43,746 nucleotides of DNA from UBA6821 sp044236545 (GTDB lineage: Bacteria; Verrucomicrobiota; Verrucomicrobiia; Chthoniobacterales; UBA6821). Shown here piece by piece: positions 22,069 through 32,175 of this stretch. Below the pieces are notes generated by a model. It made no database searches. It was given only the letters and a program-made list of their open reading frames with translations, and was not told the DNA's origin. Position numbers and translations under genes: made by a program. The first letter of the stretch is position 1; each line of letters opens with the position of its first letter. The stretch spans positions 1 through 43,746 of the forward strand of contig JBIIGI010000011.1 in the NCBI GenBank assembly GCA_044236545.1, in the 5' to 3' direction.

Positions 22069-22499
22069 TCTATTTCGATACCTCCTACCTGGCCAAGTGC
22101 TACCTGAATGAGCGAGGTAGTTCCGAGGTCAGGGAACTTGCCGTCGCGGATGGCAGGGTGGCCTGTAGTGCTTACGGAAGGATAGAGTTGGCATCAACCT
22201 TTCACCGCAACCTCCGGCAGGGAACGATCACGGCTGGCGAATTTCGCCAAATCTCTAGCCAGTTTGATCACGACGAGGAGAATCGCATTTGGACATGGTT
22301 CCCGGTGAATCAGGAACTGCTTGCCGAAGTTCTCCAGCGCTTTCGCAAACTGGCACCCTCTGTCTACCATCGGTCAGGGGATGCTCTCCACTTGGCTTGT
22401 GCCGTGGAGCAAGGATTCAAGGAGATTTATTCCAACGACGGGCATCTCCTTGCCGCCGCCAAGGCCTTCAAGATCAAGGGGAAAAACGTAATTCCGTAG
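22065..22499 (+). CDS. PIN-domain toxin, VapC type (module 3)
   Basis: The 144-residue PIN ribonuclease has the full acidic set: D5 in MIYFDTSYLAK, E41 in YGRIELAST, D106 in SGDALHLA and D125 in YSNDGHLLAA. It is coupled to the Phd-like antitoxin by an ATGA overlap. The stop lies in the word CCGTAGGGCG, which is also the head of the REP-like element at 21358. The 276-bp spacer to pckG has a GGCCTC/GAGGCC hairpin (22533-22551) and no gene I can support. Confidence 0.88.
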   Translation: MIYFDTSYLAKCYLNERGSSEVRELAVADGRVACSAYGRIELASTFHRNLRQGTITAGEFRQISSQFDHDEENRIWTWFPVNQELLAEVLQRFRKLAPSVYHRSGDALHLACAVEQGFKEIYSNDGHLLAAAKAFKIKGKNVIP

Positions 22500-22775
22500 G
22501 GCGAATCCCCCGCGAGGATGGTGTTTCCAATCGGCCTCTCAAGTTGAGGCCAGGAGGGAGTGTCTGATTTCAGAAGAAGGAGGCTGATTACCACGACTTT
22601 GTCACATGGTATTGGTTTTTAAGCCCGTGAGAGAGTGGAGGAAATGCCAACTCCTCCGCGCCTTGTGGGTCCGGGAATACGGACGTTCAGGGAGTTCTTC
22701 GCAAATGCCCGTAGGGAAAGGTAGCGGCAGTCCGAGCCGCACTGCTCTGAGGGAGAACTCTTCAGCTTTCCGGTT

Positions 22776-24680
<1,905 letters not shown>

Positions 24681-24696
24681 GCTCGCTTACTGAATA

Positions 24697-24791
24697 AACC
24701 CGGATTTTGCGATGAATCCCCCCAACATAGTTGGAGCTTTCACCAAGATGGTGCGAGTCGATCGGGTTAAAAAGTGGAAGTGTTAAAAGGG
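24697..24791 (+). repeat. Copy 2 of the roughly 100-bp dispersed repeat
   Basis: This stretch matches the reverse complement of 3697-3802, sharing AACCCGGATTTTGC, GGAGCTTTCACCAAGATGG, TGCGAGTCGATCGGG and the following GTTAAAAA array. It runs directly into the 290-bp composite repeat. A weaker trace of its first block (AACCCAGATTATGCGAT) is at 36348. Confidence 0.65.
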
Positions 24792-25070
24792 TTACAAGGG
24801 ACTAAATTGGAAACCTTGATTCGACTCCTCGGCCCGTGCTGCTGCGACGAGTTCTCTGAATTCGCCATCTCGATTCTCAGCTCAGGGCTGTTTTGATCCA
24901 CTTAGACGCCACTTACCTCCCAGCAAGCGGTGGCGCCCTTTGGGTCCTCCCGCAGTCGCGGGACGGGATCTTCCGCGGCTCTTCCAGAGCCTTGGTTGTA
25001 ACGCTTCAACTTTGCTAGCCCAGCCTCGGCCTGACGGCCTGCGTTACGGCTAACTTTTTTTAACCCCTTC
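24781..25070 (+). repeat. Composite structured repeat, copy A
   Basis: This matches 36575-36857 from end to end with scattered differences. It opens with octamer units (GTTAAAAGG, GTTACAAGG) and closes with the same units inverted. Inside are, in order, a GAGTTC/GAATTC hairpin, REP copy R3 (inverted), a variable hairpin (CCCGC/GCGGG here), a GGCTCT/AGAGCC hairpin, an inverted octamer array and a GGCC/GGCC hairpin. No protein is encoded. It fills most of the 490-bp spacer between divergent pckG and the rhomboid-like gene. Confidence 0.75.
24907..24944 (-). repeat. REP-like two-hairpin element, copy R3
   Basis: On the minus strand: head CCC/GGG around AAA, outer stem CGCCA/TGGCG, unpaired CCG, inner stem CTTGCT/GGTAAG (two G-T pairs), loop GGGA. 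It is embedded in the composite repeat copy A. Confidence 0.7.
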
Positions 25071-25170
25071 TCCTCTGCACTGCAGATTGCCAATGCAAAT
25101 TCTGGTATAAAACTTCCCATAAGCATCATCACCGCTTGTCGCGGCCGCCATCCGCGGTTATTTTCCCCCC

Positions 25171-26070
25171 ATGTCCGCCCATCACCGCGGGGAGAGCGAG
25201 CCCCTTTTCTTTTACGGAGAGTTGCCCGTTCGGTTAATCACGCTTCTGGTCGCGCTGCACAGCGCCGCCATGGTGGTGGTGACGGTCCTGCTGGCCTCGG
25301 GTCACGGGGGCTGGCTCGACGCCCTTTCCTATAACAGCACGGCCGTTGCCGAGGGGCAGCTCTGGCGCTTGGTCACCTACGCCTTCGTGGCCGCTCCCTC
25401 GATCTGGTTTCTCTTCGAGATGCTGATGCTCTGGTACTTCGGCCGGGAGGTGGAGAACGGGCTCGGTTGGCGCCGCTTCGCCATTCTCTATGCAGGACTC
25501 ATCCTGATCGGGCCAATGCTGTTGCAGGGGGTGGGCTATGCCGGATTTCCCCAGCGTACGGTCGGTGCCCAGGAAGTGAATTTCGCCATCTTCGCCGCCT
25601 TTGTGGCGATGCATCCCAGAGCGCAGTTCTTTTTCGGGGTGGCCGCCCGCTGGGTCTTTGTCGGTTTGATGGCCATTTCATCCCTTCAGCTGCTGGCCGA
25701 CCATCAGACCGCCCGGGTGCTTGTCCTCCTGGCATCAAGTCTGCTCGCCATTCTTCTGATGCGTCGCGCCGGATTCGAAGAACCGCTCTTCGGTGTGCAG
25801 CTCCCCTTCCGCTTGTCGTTGCCTGGATGGCGTGGGCAGAAGCCCCGGTTCTCCGTCCTGCCCGGGGCCCTTTCGCACCCCACCAATGAGGATCGGCCCG
25901 CTTCCCGTGTCCCGGCACCCAGCGGGACAGTCGATCCTGACCAGGAGATGGACCGTCTGCTGGAAAAAATCAGCCGCACGGGGATCTCCAGTCTCAGTTC
26001 CTCGGAGAGGAAAGCCCTTGAAGAGGCCCGCCAGGCAATCCTGCAACGCGGCGTGGGTGGCTCCAGGTAG
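25171..26070 (+). CDS. Rhomboid-family membrane protein lacking the catalytic serine motif
   Basis: The 299-residue protein has about six transmembrane helices (residues 18-225) in rhomboid order, including QLWRLVTYAFVAAPSIWFLFEML with the WR and helix-2 pattern. The helix that should carry GxSG reads GAQEVNFAIFAAFVAMHP, so the nucleophile is absent and the protein is a probable pseudo-protease. The C-terminal segment MDRLLEKISRTGISSLSSSE and the following RKALEEARQ match a short conserved tail often found behind rhomboids in Bacteroidota and Verrucomicrobiota. Likely roles are binding or escorting membrane proteins, by analogy with iRhoms; this is inference. It is followed 23 bp later by mazG. 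Confidence 0.8.
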   Translation: MSAHHRGESEPLFFYGELPVRLITLLVALHSAAMVVVTVLLASGHGGWLDALSYNSTAVAEGQLWRLVTYAFVAAPSIWFLFEMLMLWYFGREVENGLGWRRFAILYAGLILIGPMLLQGVGYAGFPQRTVGAQEVNFAIFAAFVAMHPRAQFFFGVAARWVFVGLMAISSLQLLADHQTARVLVLLASSLLAILLMRRAGFEEPLFGVQLPFRLSLPGWRGQKPRFSVLPGALSHPTNEDRPASRVPAPSGTVDPDQEMDRLLEKISRTGISSLSSSERKALEEARQAILQRGVGGSR

Positions 26071-26093
26071 GCCGCCGTATCCGCTTTGTCGCG

Positions 26094-26927
26094 ATGAGCC
26101 AGGCAGTGCAACGACTCCGTGAGATCATTGCGCGGCTCCGCGCCCCGGGCGGGTGTCCTTGGGATCGCGAGCAGACGGCCGATTCCCTCCGGACCTCGCT
26201 GCTTGAGGAGGCATACGAGGTGGTCGATGCGATCGAGCGTGCCCATGCCGCGGATCTTGAGGAGGAACTCGGCGATCTGATGATCAACATCATGATGCAG
26301 GCCCAGATTGCCTCCGAGCAGGAGGCATTCACCCTCGATACGATCGCTGCCACCGCCTCCGAAAAGCTTGTGCGCCGGCATCCCCATGTCTTCGGGGATG
26401 CCACCGCCGTTTCAAGCGGGCAGGTGCTTGAGCGGTGGGAGGAGATCAAGCGGGCCGAGATGGCCGCCAAGACCAAGGTCACGGAGGCCACGGATTCACC
26501 AACCCTCTCGCTTCTGGACGGTGTCGCGCGTGCTTTTCCGGCCCTCGTCCGAGCCCAGAAAATCCAGAAAAAGGCGGCCAAGGCGGGATTCGACTGGGAG
26601 TGTCCCGAGGATGTCCTCGACAAGATCCGGGAAGAACTTGGGGAGGTCGAGGAGGAGATGGCGCTTCGCGATAAGGCCGGTCACATGGAGAGGCTTGCCG
26701 GGGAAATCGGTGACCTTCTCTTCGCCGTGGTGAATCTCTCCCGCTCCCTTGGAATCGATGCCGAGTCGTCATTGCAGGGGGCCACGGGAAAGTTTTCCCG
26801 TCGATTCCGGAGCATGGAGAGAGCCACCCCTGTCGGCAGTAACTTTGCCTCGCTGACTTTTTCCGAGATGAACGCTCTCTGGGAGATGTCAAAGCAGGCG
26901 GAGAAAACCAAGGGGATTCCATCATGA
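26094..26927 (+). CDS. mazG: Nucleoside triphosphate pyrophosphohydrolase MazG
   Basis: The 277-residue protein has two MazG domains. The first opens IIARLRAPGGCPWDREQTAD and has the metal-binding helices LLEEAYEVVDAIE and LEEELGDLMINI (36-66). The second has REELGEVEEEM and LAGEIGDLLFAVVN (about 180-215). It hydrolyses NTPs and dNTPs to monophosphates, a housecleaning function that can also affect (p)ppGpp levels. The stop overlaps the next gene's ATG by four bases. No Shine-Dalgarno is seen. Confidence 0.93.
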   Translation: MSQAVQRLREIIARLRAPGGCPWDREQTADSLRTSLLEEAYEVVDAIERAHAADLEEELGDLMINIMMQAQIASEQEAFTLDTIAATASEKLVRRHPHVFGDATAVSSGQVLERWEEIKRAEMAAKTKVTEATDSPTLSLLDGVARAFPALVRAQKIQKKAAKAGFDWECPEDVLDKIREELGEVEEEMALRDKAGHMERLAGEIGDLLFAVVNLSRSLGIDAESSLQGATGKFSRRFRSMERATPVGSNFASLTFSEMNALWEMSKQAEKTKGIPS

Positions 26928-27709
26928 GTGCCCTCAAGGGATCCCTTCCGCTCTCTCTCGCGGTGATTTCCTTCAATGAAGAGGGCCGTATTGGAAAGTG
27001 TTTTCGGAGCGTGGAGGGGCTTGCCCGTGAAATCATCGTGGTGGACAGCGGTTCGACCGATGCCACCGCCGCCGTGTCGGAGGCGGCTGGTGCCCGGGTG
27101 ATTCATCATCCGTGGGCCGGACACTGCGCCCAGAAACAGATGGCCCTCGATCATTGCACTCAGCCTTGGGTGCTGATGCTCGACTGCGACGAGGAACTTT
27201 CCGGCGAACTTCGTCAGTCGATCGTGGAATTTTTCCAAAGTGGGGAATCCGCCTGGTTCCAGGGCGGGCGCTTCAACCGCAAGGTGCGCTTTCTCGGGCG
27301 TTGGATCACGCACGGCGACTGGTATCCCGACCGTCAGTTGCGGCTGATCCAACGCGACAAGGCGCGCATCGGGGGCAAGGATCCCCATGACAAGGTCCTG
27401 CTGGAGGGAAGAGTCAGGCATCTCCGGGGAGATCTGCTGCACGATTCCTTCCCGACCATCGCAAGTTACCTGGCCAAGATTGGTCCCTATTCGGATGACT
27501 TTCTGGAACGACAGCAAATGGAGGGCCGGCGCTGGTCGCTTGCGCCCAATCTGCTGCGCCCCCTCTGGCGTTTCTTTCGCGCCTACATCCTGAGGCTCGG
27601 CTTCCTCGATGGTTTTCCAGGCTTCTGGATCGCTTTCGCGACAGCCTTTTCCGTCTTTGTCCGCTACAGTCGGAAGTATGAGGAGGAGTCGGGGAAAAAG
27701 GATGGTTGA
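26924..27709 (+). CDS. Family 2 glycosyltransferase, WaaE/KdtX-like
   Basis: The 261-residue GT-A enzyme has LAVISFNEEGRIGKC (11-25), VVDSGSTDATAAV (39-51) and the DxD-like LMLDCDEEL (near 84-92). GGKDPHDKVLLEGRVRHLRG and LHDSF in the second half are typical of the WaaE/KdtX lipopolysaccharide-core glucosyltransferase subgroup. The C-terminus has amphipathic helices (LRPLWRFFRAYILRLGFLDG) for membrane attachment. It is translationally coupled to mazG. A role in envelope glycan or lipopolysaccharide core synthesis is likely. Confidence 0.88.
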   Translation: MSALKGSLPLSLAVISFNEEGRIGKCFRSVEGLAREIIVVDSGSTDATAAVSEAAGARVIHHPWAGHCAQKQMALDHCTQPWVLMLDCDEELSGELRQSIVEFFQSGESAWFQGGRFNRKVRFLGRWITHGDWYPDRQLRLIQRDKARIGGKDPHDKVLLEGRVRHLRGDLLHDSFPTIASYLAKIGPYSDDFLERQQMEGRRWSLAPNLLRPLWRFFRAYILRLGFLDGFPGFWIAFATAFSVFVRYSRKYEEESGKKDG

Positions 27710-27793
27710 GGTGGTCCCCGTCCGCCGAATTTTCAGACCTGTGCCATCTTCTTGCGCGGCGGTGGGGATCCGATATCCTTCCGGGAACCGCCG

Positions 27794-28540
27794 ATGAACC
27801 GACTTCCCGTCAACTTGATGGTTTTTCTCGCCACGCCCGCCCTTCTCCGCGCGGCGGATCCTGCCGCTGCATCCGGTCCCGTGCTTGGACAGGGTGGGGC
27901 GACTCCCGAAACCCTGGCGAAGCTTCTCACTGCGGGAGGCATGGTGATGATTCCGCTCCTGATTCTCTCGGTCGTGACGCTTGCCCTGATCCTTGTCTAT
28001 CTGGTGACGCTACGGCGTCGGGCCGTCGCCGGTTCCCGCTACATGAACACGGCGGAGACTCTTCTCGGCAAGGGGGACCTGATGGGACTCCTCGCCATCT
28101 CCAACCGCCACCGCGACACGGTCGCCGTGATTCTCGGCAGGACGCTCGAATTCCTGGCCCGCAACCCCGGGGCAACCGACGATCAGGTCCGTGAGATCGC
28201 CCAGACGGAGGGAAGCCGCGAGGCGGCCCTTCTCAACCAGCGTGTGGCGTGGTTGGCCGACATCGCCACCATCGCGCCGATGCTGGGACTGCTCGGGACC
28301 GTTTTCGGGATGATCCGCTCCTTTAGCGTCATGGCAAACGATGTCGCCGCCTCTCGTCCGATGCTTCTCGCCGAGGGGGTGGCCGAGGCCCTTGTCGCCA
28401 CGGCCGCCGGCCTGGTGGTCGGTATTCCCGCGATGATTGCCTACGCCTACTTCCGGGGCAGGGTTCAGGAGATGATCTCGGAGCTGGAGGCCGCTACGAC
28501 GGTCCTCCTCGCGAGGCTCGTGCTCTCCCGGGGCAGGTAA
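27794..28540 (+). CDS. exbB: ExbB/TolQ/MotA-type proton channel protein
   Basis: The 248-residue inner-membrane protein starts MNRLPVNLMVFLATPALLRA, a signal-like segment, then a first helix (50-73), a cytoplasmic part and the conserved channel pair: LADIATIAPMLGLLGTVFGM (154-173) and LAEGVAEALVATAAGLVVGI (192-211). The open frame extends 14 codons upstream, but this ATG begins the signal-like helix. With the following ExbD-like protein it should form a proton-driven motor complex. There is no TonB, TolA, TolB or Pal gene in the window, so the driven partner is unknown. Confidence 0.9.
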   Translation: MNRLPVNLMVFLATPALLRAADPAAASGPVLGQGGATPETLAKLLTAGGMVMIPLLILSVVTLALILVYLVTLRRRAVAGSRYMNTAETLLGKGDLMGLLAISNRHRDTVAVILGRTLEFLARNPGATDDQVREIAQTEGSREAALLNQRVAWLADIATIAPMLGLLGTVFGMIRSFSVMANDVAASRPMLLAEGVAEALVATAAGLVVGIPAMIAYAYFRGRVQEMISELEAATTVLLARLVLSRGR

Positions 28541-28556
28541 TCATCCCACAGCTGCC

Positions 28557-28979
28557 GTGAATTTCCGCACGCGCATCCAGCCCGAACCACGGGGATTCCT
28601 GATCGCGCCGATGGTGGACATCCTGCTCGTGCTCCTCGGCTTCTTCATGCTGACCTGGAGTTTCGCGCGGCAGGAACGCGAACTCGACGTGCAGATGCCC
28701 TCGGCTGGTGAGGCCAAGGAGCAGCGCCGGTCTGTCGGCGAGGTGATCATCAACGTGAAGGCCGACGGTTCGCTGGTGATGAACCGCCGTGCCATGACGC
28801 CAGCCGAACTGCTCGCCGCCCTCTCACGTGTTGCCGAACTCTATCCCGACCAGGCAGTCGTGCTCCGGGGTGACCAGCGCGTGGACTACGGCCACATCGT
28901 CCAGACTCTCGATGTCTGCCGCAAGGCGAACATCTGGAACGTCGCCTTCGCCACGGCCGCCCCGGCCTCCGAGCCGTGA
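28557..28979 (+). CDS. exbD: ExbD/TolR-type protein
   Basis: The 140-residue protein has one N-terminal transmembrane helix with the proton-carrying Asp (D21 in IAPMVDILLVLLGFFML). The periplasmic domain has the ExbD/TolR fold (VIINVKADGSLVMNRR, VLRGDQRVDYGHIVQTLDVC, WNVAFAT). It starts at a GTG 16 bp after exbB. The GTGA at its end is the start of the TPR gene. Confidence 0.9.
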   Translation: MNFRTRIQPEPRGFLIAPMVDILLVLLGFFMLTWSFARQERELDVQMPSAGEAKEQRRSVGEVIINVKADGSLVMNRRAMTPAELLAALSRVAELYPDQAVVLRGDQRVDYGHIVQTLDVCRKANIWNVAFATAAPASEP

Positions 28980-31552
28980 GATACCTTCACGATCCCACGC
29001 TGACTCTCCTTGCCGCGGTGCTCTTTTTTGAGCTCGGAGGTCCTCTTCCGCTCCTGGCCCAGTTTCCCTCTTCCTCTCCTGAAATTCGCCGGGCCTTGCC
29101 GGTCGACTCGCCCACCATCCCCTCGTCTCCACTTCCTTCGCCGGTTCCCACTCCGGCGGCACAGCCAGCCCATGCCGGGATCCCGGTGATGAAGGCTCTG
29201 CCCGCGGGGACTCCCGCAGGGATTGCGAAGCCCGCGCCGTCGCCCTCCGCTTCACGGCCCCCGCAGGCCGGGGAAGAGGGGAGTATCAGGATCGCCCCCT
29301 CCGGGACACGTGATTCCGAGGCCTTGGCCACGGCCCAGCTTGCGGTGGCCGACGGATTCTTCGGCCGCAAAGAGCCCGGATCCGCCGTGGCCGAGTATGA
29401 GAAATTCCTGATCATGGCCACCAAGGCGACGCCCGGAAGGGATCGCGCGGTCTACCGCCTCGGGGAATCGCAACGGCTCATGGGCAGCACCGTCGCGGCG
29501 GAAGCAACTTTCCGCCGCCTGCTGGAGGAGAATCCCGCAGGGGAATTCACCCCCTCCGCATCATTCCGCCTCGGGGAGATCGAGGAGGAAAGGGGGGATG
29601 CCTCCGGTGCGGCAGGTCACTTTGCGTTCACCGCGAAGGAGGCCTCCGATCCCTCGATCCGCGAGACGGCACGCTACCGCGAGGCCCTTTGCCTCAAGAA
29701 AGCGGGGCGGTACGAGCAGGCGGAGAATCTGCTCAAGGGGATGGCGGAAGCTCCCGCCTCCAGTCCCCGCCGGACTCTGGCCCTGTTCCAACTGGCCTCG
29801 CAATACACGAAGGATGGTAGGCGCGAAGAGGCACTCTCCTGTTACACAAGGATCCTGGACTCGGGTGAGGGGGCGGTGACTGGTGAGGCCCGCTCCGAGG
29901 CGGGAGTGAAGGCGGCCCTGCTTCAGTCCGAGCTAGGAAGGGCTGGTGAGGCCAGGCAACTCTTCGACAGGGTGGCTTCATCCAAGGAGTCGGGACGATG
30001 GGGTGGGGTGGCTGCGCTCGGCGCCCTGCGGATCGCCGCACGGGAAGGGGATGACGCGGGAGTCCTCCGGATCGCCGAGGCTGCGCTGGCGAGCGATTCC
30101 GAGAACAAGCCGGAGATCCTGCTCATCCGTGCCAATGCCCTCCGCAGACAGGGAAAAAACGCAAGGGCACTTGAGGAGTACGATGTCATCATCCGGGAGT
30201 TTCCCGCCAGCGACGCGGCCTCGGCCGCGCCGTTCCAGAGACTCCTCGCGCTTCATGCCCTGCGCAGTCCTTCCCTTCCGGAGGAGATCGACCGGTATCT
30301 GATGACGGCCTCGGATCCGGCCGACCGCGCCCGTGCGCAGTTCCTCAAGGCCGAGGAGACCCTCCGCGGAGGAAAATACGCCGATGCGGCCGCCCTTTAC
30401 CGGGCGATCCCGCCGGATTCCCTTCCGCCGGACTCGCGCCCCGACATTCTTTACAAGGAGGCGTGGAGTCTCACCCAGGCCGGTGAGACGGAGAGCGCCG
30501 TCGAGGCGATCGGCCGCTTCCTCGAAAAATACCCGGACGATGAGCGCGCCCCCTCGGCCTTGGCACAGCGAGCGACACTCAGGCAGAGGCGGAACGACCT
30601 GTCCGGCGCAGTCGCCGATTTTCTCCTTCTCGAGGAACGCCACCCCAAGGCGCCCGAGCGGGAACTGGCCCTCCAGCAGCGAGCTCTCCTGCTCGGCCAG
30701 CAGCAGGATAACAAGGGGATGGCGGAGACTTTCGCCATGCTTCTCCGGGACTATCCGAAGAGTTCCGCCGCCTCCCAGGCACACTACTGGATCGGCTGGA
30801 CTGCCATGGAGAACAAGGACTATGCGCTGGCCGTCGAGGAGTTCTCCAAGTCACGCGCCGGTGATCCCAAGCAGTTCGGGGAACGGGCCGGCCTCCGCAT
30901 CCTGCTGGCGGAATACTACATGAATCATCCCGCGGAGGCGGCCCGCGAGGCGGCCGCGATCAAGCCGGGACTGATTCCGCCGGAGGTGGGGCGTTGGCTC
31001 GGCGTCAAGGCGATGGAGTCGGGTGACCCCGCCGGGGCGGAACGCTTCCTGTCCCCGCTTGCGAAGGAGGGTCTGCCCGGTGCCTCGGATCCCGAGATCC
31101 AATCCATGCTGGCTTCTGCCCTTGTCGCCCAGGGGAAGTCGCGCGAGGCCCAGTGTCCCGCCGCGTCGTGCCTGCGTCTGGCGCGTGATCCGGCATCCAG
31201 GGCCCGGGCTTTGATCGTTGCTGCAACGATCCAGCGCACGATGAAAAACTTCAAGGAAGCCGCCGCGATGGCCGAGGAGGCGATGCTGCTCCAACCCGAG
31301 GGAACCATCAACGCGGAGGCGCGGGTCCTCAGCGGTGACATTCTTTTTTCCCAGCAGGACCACGCGGGGGCCGCCAAGGCCTACATGACCGTTGTGGTTC
31401 TGCATGACGATCCCGTCGTCACCCCGAAGGCGCTTGCCAAAGCAGTCGATGCCTACCGCCGGGCGGGGAATCCGGCCGAGGCTCAAAAAGCCCTTGAAGA
31501 GTTGCGCAAGCGCTTCCCCAATGTACCGTTACCGCCAATGCCCAAACCATGA
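28976..31552 (+). CDS. Exported TPR-repeat protein
   Basis: The 858-residue protein starts at GTG overlapping the exbD stop. A hydrophobic N-terminus (LTLLAAVLFFELGGPLPLLA) is a probable signal peptide. A Pro/Ser/Ala-rich linker (35-110) follows, then about 20 helical repeats of TPR type from about 115 to the end, with repeated phrases like AVAEYEKFL, AEATFRRLLEENP, ALEEYDVIIREFP and AVADFLLLEERHP. The pattern is that of YbgF/BamD-like TPRs. In Tol-Pal operons a TPR protein (CpoB/YbgF) links the motor to cell-wall synthesis. The same juxtaposition here suggests a periplasmic scaffold for the ExbBD complex, by analogy. Confidence 0.82.
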   Translation: MRYLHDPTLTLLAAVLFFELGGPLPLLAQFPSSSPEIRRALPVDSPTIPSSPLPSPVPTPAAQPAHAGIPVMKALPAGTPAGIAKPAPSPSASRPPQAGEEGSIRIAPSGTRDSEALATAQLAVADGFFGRKEPGSAVAEYEKFLIMATKATPGRDRAVYRLGESQRLMGSTVAAEATFRRLLEENPAGEFTPSASFRLGEIEEERGDASGAAGHFAFTAKEASDPSIRETARYREALCLKKAGRYEQAENLLKGMAEAPASSPRRTLALFQLASQYTKDGRREEALSCYTRILDSGEGAVTGEARSEAGVKAALLQSELGRAGEARQLFDRVASSKESGRWGGVAALGALRIAAREGDDAGVLRIAEAALASDSENKPEILLIRANALRRQGKNARALEEYDVIIREFPASDAASAAPFQRLLALHALRSPSLPEEIDRYLMTASDPADRARAQFLKAEETLRGGKYADAAALYRAIPPDSLPPDSRPDILYKEAWSLTQAGETESAVEAIGRFLEKYPDDERAPSALAQRATLRQRRNDLSGAVADFLLLEERHPKAPERELALQQRALLLGQQQDNKGMAETFAMLLRDYPKSSAASQAHYWIGWTAMENKDYALAVEEFSKSRAGDPKQFGERAGLRILLAEYYMNHPAEAAREAAAIKPGLIPPEVGRWLGVKAMESGDPAGAERFLSPLAKEGLPGASDPEIQSMLASALVAQGKSREAQCPAASCLRLARDPASRARALIVAATIQRTMKNFKEAAAMAEEAMLLQPEGTINAEARVLSGDILFSQQDHAGAAKAYMTVVVLHDDPVVTPKALAKAVDAYRRAGNPAEAQKALEELRKRFPNVPLPPMPKP

Positions 31553-32175
31553 AGACCCTGAGCCCTCGCCTGCTTGCCGGTCTGATCGCAGTCGTTCCGG
31601 CCCTCTTGCATGCCTCGACGGAGGTAGCAGACATGCCCGAACCTTCCCTCACTCCGTCATCCCTGCCTTCGACGTCGGATCCGGCACCCTCCCCCGAGTT
31701 GGTCCCACGTGACCTGCCGGAGATTCATTCGAGGATCGCGCTTCCCAAGGAGTGGACCCTGGTGCCGGGAAAGTTGCTGGAAGGAGACGTGCTGCTTGCG
31801 GCCCGCGAGAAGATCTCCTCGGAGAGCGATCCTTGGACTATCGGCCTGAGCATGACCATCGACCGCACCGGGGCGAAGGAGTCGGGGCAAAAGGCGAGCG
31901 TCTACGCGCTCGGGTTGGCCCGCGAGGCGAGGGAAAGGGCCGGTGACGAGGCCTCCCCGATCGTGGAATCGCAATCCGGCCCCTTCCGGGACGTCCGCTT
32001 CGAGTTCCCTGTGGCCGGAGATGAACCGCTTCTCATCACCGAGTTGCTGCGGGCCAACGATGAGACCGGCACGCTGGTGGTGATCCTCTGGCAGACGCCG
32101 AAGGTGGATTCCCAAAAGTATCAGGGGCTTAGGGAAGGCATCCTCTCGGGCATCCAACTCGACCCGGCTCTATGA
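31549..32175 (+). CDS. Exported protein of unknown function
   Basis: The 208-residue protein has a signal peptide (LLAGLIAVVPALLHAS, cleavage near residue 23), a Pro/Ser-rich linker (28-55) and one globular domain starting IHSRIALPKEWTLVPGKLLE. The domain contains LAAREKISSESDPWTIGLSM and DVRFEFPVAGDEPLLITELL, an alpha/beta pattern reminiscent of PsbP/Mog1-fold proteins that I cannot confirm. It is coupled by four-base overlaps to the TPR gene before and the protease after. That fixed position implies a joint envelope role. Confidence 0.75.
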   Translation: MKTLSPRLLAGLIAVVPALLHASTEVADMPEPSLTPSSLPSTSDPAPSPELVPRDLPEIHSRIALPKEWTLVPGKLLEGDVLLAAREKISSESDPWTIGLSMTIDRTGAKESGQKASVYALGLAREARERAGDEASPIVESQSGPFRDVRFEFPVAGDEPLLITELLRANDETGTLVVILWQTPKVDSQKYQGLREGILSGIQLDPAL

